From Tenacibaculum larymnensis (GTDB lineage: Bacteria > Bacteroidota > Bacteroidia > Flavobacteriales > Flavobacteriaceae), in NCBI RefSeq assembly GCF_028829235.1, contig NZ_JAIWJY010000015.1, positions 1 to 60,747 of the forward strand: a stretch of DNA of 60,747 nt, in the 5' to 3' direction. A model generated the notes under the pieces. It was not told the origin of the DNA and made no database searches. It saw only the letters and a program-made list of their open reading frames with translations. Positions within the stretch are counted from its first letter, which is position 1. Each line of letters opens with the position of its first letter. Shown here piece after piece: positions 59,240 to 60,747 of the stretch. Both the position numbers and the translations under genes were made by a program.

Positions 59240-59525
59240 GCTTTTTCATGCACAGCAATTAGCCCCCCGGCTCTTGAAACTGTACATAGGTTGAGTTGAT
59301 TATAACACAAAGATAATCAAATTATTGCATTATGTTGAATTTATCTATTTAATATAAAAGATTGAGCTATATTTAAATCTCAACATCTCTTGAATTATTT
59401 TATAAGTATCTGCCCATTCACTTAAAAGTGTTAATTGCCAACCTACAAAATAATAATCTGATATAAAAAGGAACTTTTAAATTATCAAATAAATAATTAA
59501 AAGTATTATCTACTATTAATACAGT
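59240..59525. other. Intergenic region with a GC-rich patch; no gene seen
   Basis: 286 bp. The patch AGCCCCCCGGCTC (59257-59269) is out of keeping with the AT-rich surroundings. A minus-strand frame of about 20 codons ends there, possibly a relic 3' end of a gene whose terminator survives at 59214. The rest is AT-rich with no motif. Confidence 0.3.
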
Positions 59526-59876
59526 TTACTCTCTAAAAAATAAGTAAATATTATTTTGATTTATAGGCTTCCAGTTTTTTGCATGGAAACTGTTTTCATC
59601 CCAGTAAATTAAAAGATTTATATGGTCTATTTTTACAGAATCTTTCCTTTGAGTTAATAGGTTTAAAGTGTCTTTGCTTTGAGTAATTCCATTCATTTTA
59701 AAATGACCATCTATTTCTGAAATAAAATCACTCAATTCTTCTATTCTTTTAATTTCAACCTGTTCACTATCAGCATTGGTAAGTTTATCCCACTTGTTTT
59801 CTAATTGTTTTTTTGAGTTACAACTTAATAAACTTAAAGAGAAGAATGTAATTAGTAATATGTTTGCTATTCTCAT
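59526..59876 (-). CDS. Lipoprotein coupled to the metzincin gene
   Basis: A 116-residue lipoprotein: signal MRIANILLITFFSLSLLSC with lipobox LLSC, then a charged mature part (KWDKLTNADSEQVEIKRIEEL, HINLLIYWDENSFHAKNWKP). Its ATG overlaps the stop of the protease gene as ATGA, so it is translationally coupled to it. I recognise no family. The overlap and envelope location suggest it may be an inhibitor or immunity partner of the protease; this is inference from layout only. Confidence 0.65.
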   Translation of the reverse strand: MRIANILLITFFSLSLLSCNSKKQLENKWDKLTNADSEQVEIKRIEELSDFISEIDGHFKMNGITQSKDTLNLLTQRKDSVKIDHINLLIYWDENSFHAKNWKPINQNNIYLFFRE

Positions 59877-60559
59877 TTTATACCTTTTTCTTTTAATATT
59901 TCGTTTAGCCATTTTATATAACTTGAATGATGTCTTATCCTAGTTATTTCCCCTGAATTCATTATTGAGTGTAAGTCGTCTACATGCTTAGAGCTAGTGA
60001 TATATTCATCATTTAAACCTAACATATGACCAAATTCGTGAACTGCACCTCTTTGATAAATATTATCAGATTTTAGTGATGGTCTTAAGTCTTCACTGTC
60101 AAGATGGGTTGTACCAAAAAAAGAGTTAACATAACTCTGTTCAAATCCTCCTTTTTTTATTTTTTGTATATAAATTTCCCAATGTTCTCCAATACTCCAT
60201 TGGTCATAAACTGATAGGAATCTAAAATCTAAAAATACTCTTTTACCTTGCGATAAGCTTTTAATAACTCTCATGTCTCCCCACTTTTGACTTATGGCAC
60301 TTTCAAACTTTTGTATAAACTTAGTTTTATCTGAATTATTCCAAGCCAAATTACCGTTATTTTCGAAGAAAAACTGAAGTTTCATATAAACTATTAATAT
60401 ATAATCTCCTAAAGGGTTTTTAACTAAGCATAATCCAAAAGCATTATTAATTTTTCCACCAAATATAGGTCCTATGGTACCTGCATTTATAGAAGGACAT
60501 ATTGTAATTATTGTTTCTCCTGGCTTTATTATTGACGTTCTTATTCTATGATCTTCCAT
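59873..60559 (-). CDS. Putative zinc metalloprotease of the metzincin type
   Basis: A 228-residue protein with HEFGHMLGLNDEY at residues 174-186, i.e. HExxHxxGxxD zinc ligands and catalytic Glu175, and a following Met-turn-like SIMNSG at 198-203. This is the metzincin arrangement with Asp as third ligand, as in snapalysin-like enzymes. The N-terminal 150 residues are strand-rich (TIGPIFGGKINNAFGLCLV, RVFLDFRFLSVYDQW) without a known domain. There is no signal peptide, although the coupled next gene encodes a lipoprotein. Possibly an effector or toxin with an immunity lipoprotein. Substrate unknown. Confidence 0.75.
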   Translation of the reverse strand: MEDHRIRTSIIKPGETIITICPSINAGTIGPIFGGKINNAFGLCLVKNPLGDYILIVYMKLQFFFENNGNLAWNNSDKTKFIQKFESAISQKWGDMRVIKSLSQGKRVFLDFRFLSVYDQWSIGEHWEIYIQKIKKGGFEQSYVNSFFGTTHLDSEDLRPSLKSDNIYQRGAVHEFGHMLGLNDEYITSSKHVDDLHSIMNSGEITRIRHHSSYIKWLNEILKEKGIK

Positions 60560-60631
60560 ATTCTTTTTTATAACACATAATTTATATACATGGATGTTTT
60601 ATCCATATATGTTATTCATAATTATTTTGTG

Positions 60632-60747
60632 TAAAGGTTTTTAACAATTTTTACTCATCCAAATATAAAAAAAGGAAGATAAAAAAGTGTAACTTTTTTA
60701 TCGGGTCAACACACGAAGCCTAATCGGGTCAACACACGAAGCCTAAT
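60632..60747 (-). repeat. Dispersed repeat copy D with a 23-bp tandem repeat at the window end
   Basis: Contains TTAACAATTTTTACTCATCC, AAATATAAAAAAA and CTTTTTTATC, matching copy C at 56745. It ends in two perfect copies of a 23-bp unit (60702-60724 and 60725-60747, CGGGTCAACACACGAAGCC then TAAT). The repeat may continue beyond the window. Confidence 0.65.

Noticed and set aside
59240..59320. tmRNA or other RNA gene at the GC-rich patch
   Set aside because: No CCA end, tag frame or cloverleaf could be traced; only a single short hairpin is visible.

Overview
The window is AT-rich chromosomal DNA from a marine member of the Bacteroidota, most likely a Flavobacteriaceae species of the Tenacibaculum/Polaribacter type. 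The evidence is the gene content (split metH, nadA-nadB, sulfite reductase with a HEPN-like tail, many short signal peptides ending in AQ or a lipobox Cys), promoters of the Bacteroidota form TTG-N19-21-TAnnTTTG in front of several operons, and weak Shine-Dalgarno sequences. The genus is inference; there is no rRNA gene to confirm it.

Layout. (1) 0.4-7.3 kb: a periplasmic nitrate reductase operon on the minus strand (napD, napA, a four-haem napB, a tetrahaem lipoprotein, a Tat ferredoxin, an NrfD-type quinol oxidase), divergent from a ModE-like regulator. (2) 7.4-16.1 kb: nadAB, an acetyl-CoA hydrolase/transferase, a RIC/ScdA Fe-S repair protein with an outer-membrane porin, and msrB-msrA-selO. 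Four promoters here share a CATGAY-N4-ATCA (FNR-like) site. (3) 16.2-22.5 kb: a SAM-I riboswitch, then metY, a MetX-aspartokinase-homoserine dehydrogenase fusion, and a second sulfhydrylase. (4) 22.5-34.0 kb: an Rrf2 regulator and a sulfate assimilation operon (DUF2061, cysH, cysD, cysN, ferredoxin, sulfite reductase, siroheme genes, an HPP membrane protein, ferredoxin reductase, ferredoxin, cysE, cysM), closed by a 46-bp perfect palindrome. (5) 34.2-41.4 kb: an accessory island of single genes and relics (frameshifted membrane gene, nitroreductase remnant, duplicated cupin tail, ecotin, DUF3291, caspase-like protease) with dispersed repeats, a 41-bp hairpin array and attC-like inverted sites. 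(6) 41.6-46.7 kb: a second, nearly identical SAM-I riboswitch controlling a split metH and metF. (7) 47-54.5 kb: phzF-like, hutG, hutI, BtrH-like, hydrolase/lipoprotein-cupin pair and an AraC regulator, interspersed with GTCATTTCGAA-type palindromic repeats. (8) 54.6-60.7 kb: a two-gene ATPase/HNH (Septu-like) defence unit bounded by GTTAGGCAA/TTGCCTAAC, a GH18-jacalin protein, and a metzincin/lipoprotein pair.

How it works together. Regions 3, 4 and 6 form a near-complete route from sulfate and aspartate to methionine: sulfate to sulfide, sulfide plus activated homoserine to homocysteine, and methylation by MetH/MetF. Both methionine blocks are read by SAM. Regions 1 and 2 look like a low-oxygen regulon (nitrate respiration, Fe-S repair, Fe-S-dependent NAD synthesis). 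The strongest candidates for new biology are the shared FNR-like motif, the triple methionine fusion, the cassette-like boundaries of the defence unit and accessory island, the hairpin array, and several homopolymer frameshifts that split otherwise coherent genes. No mobile-element transposase, integrase, tRNA, rRNA or CRISPR array was seen.
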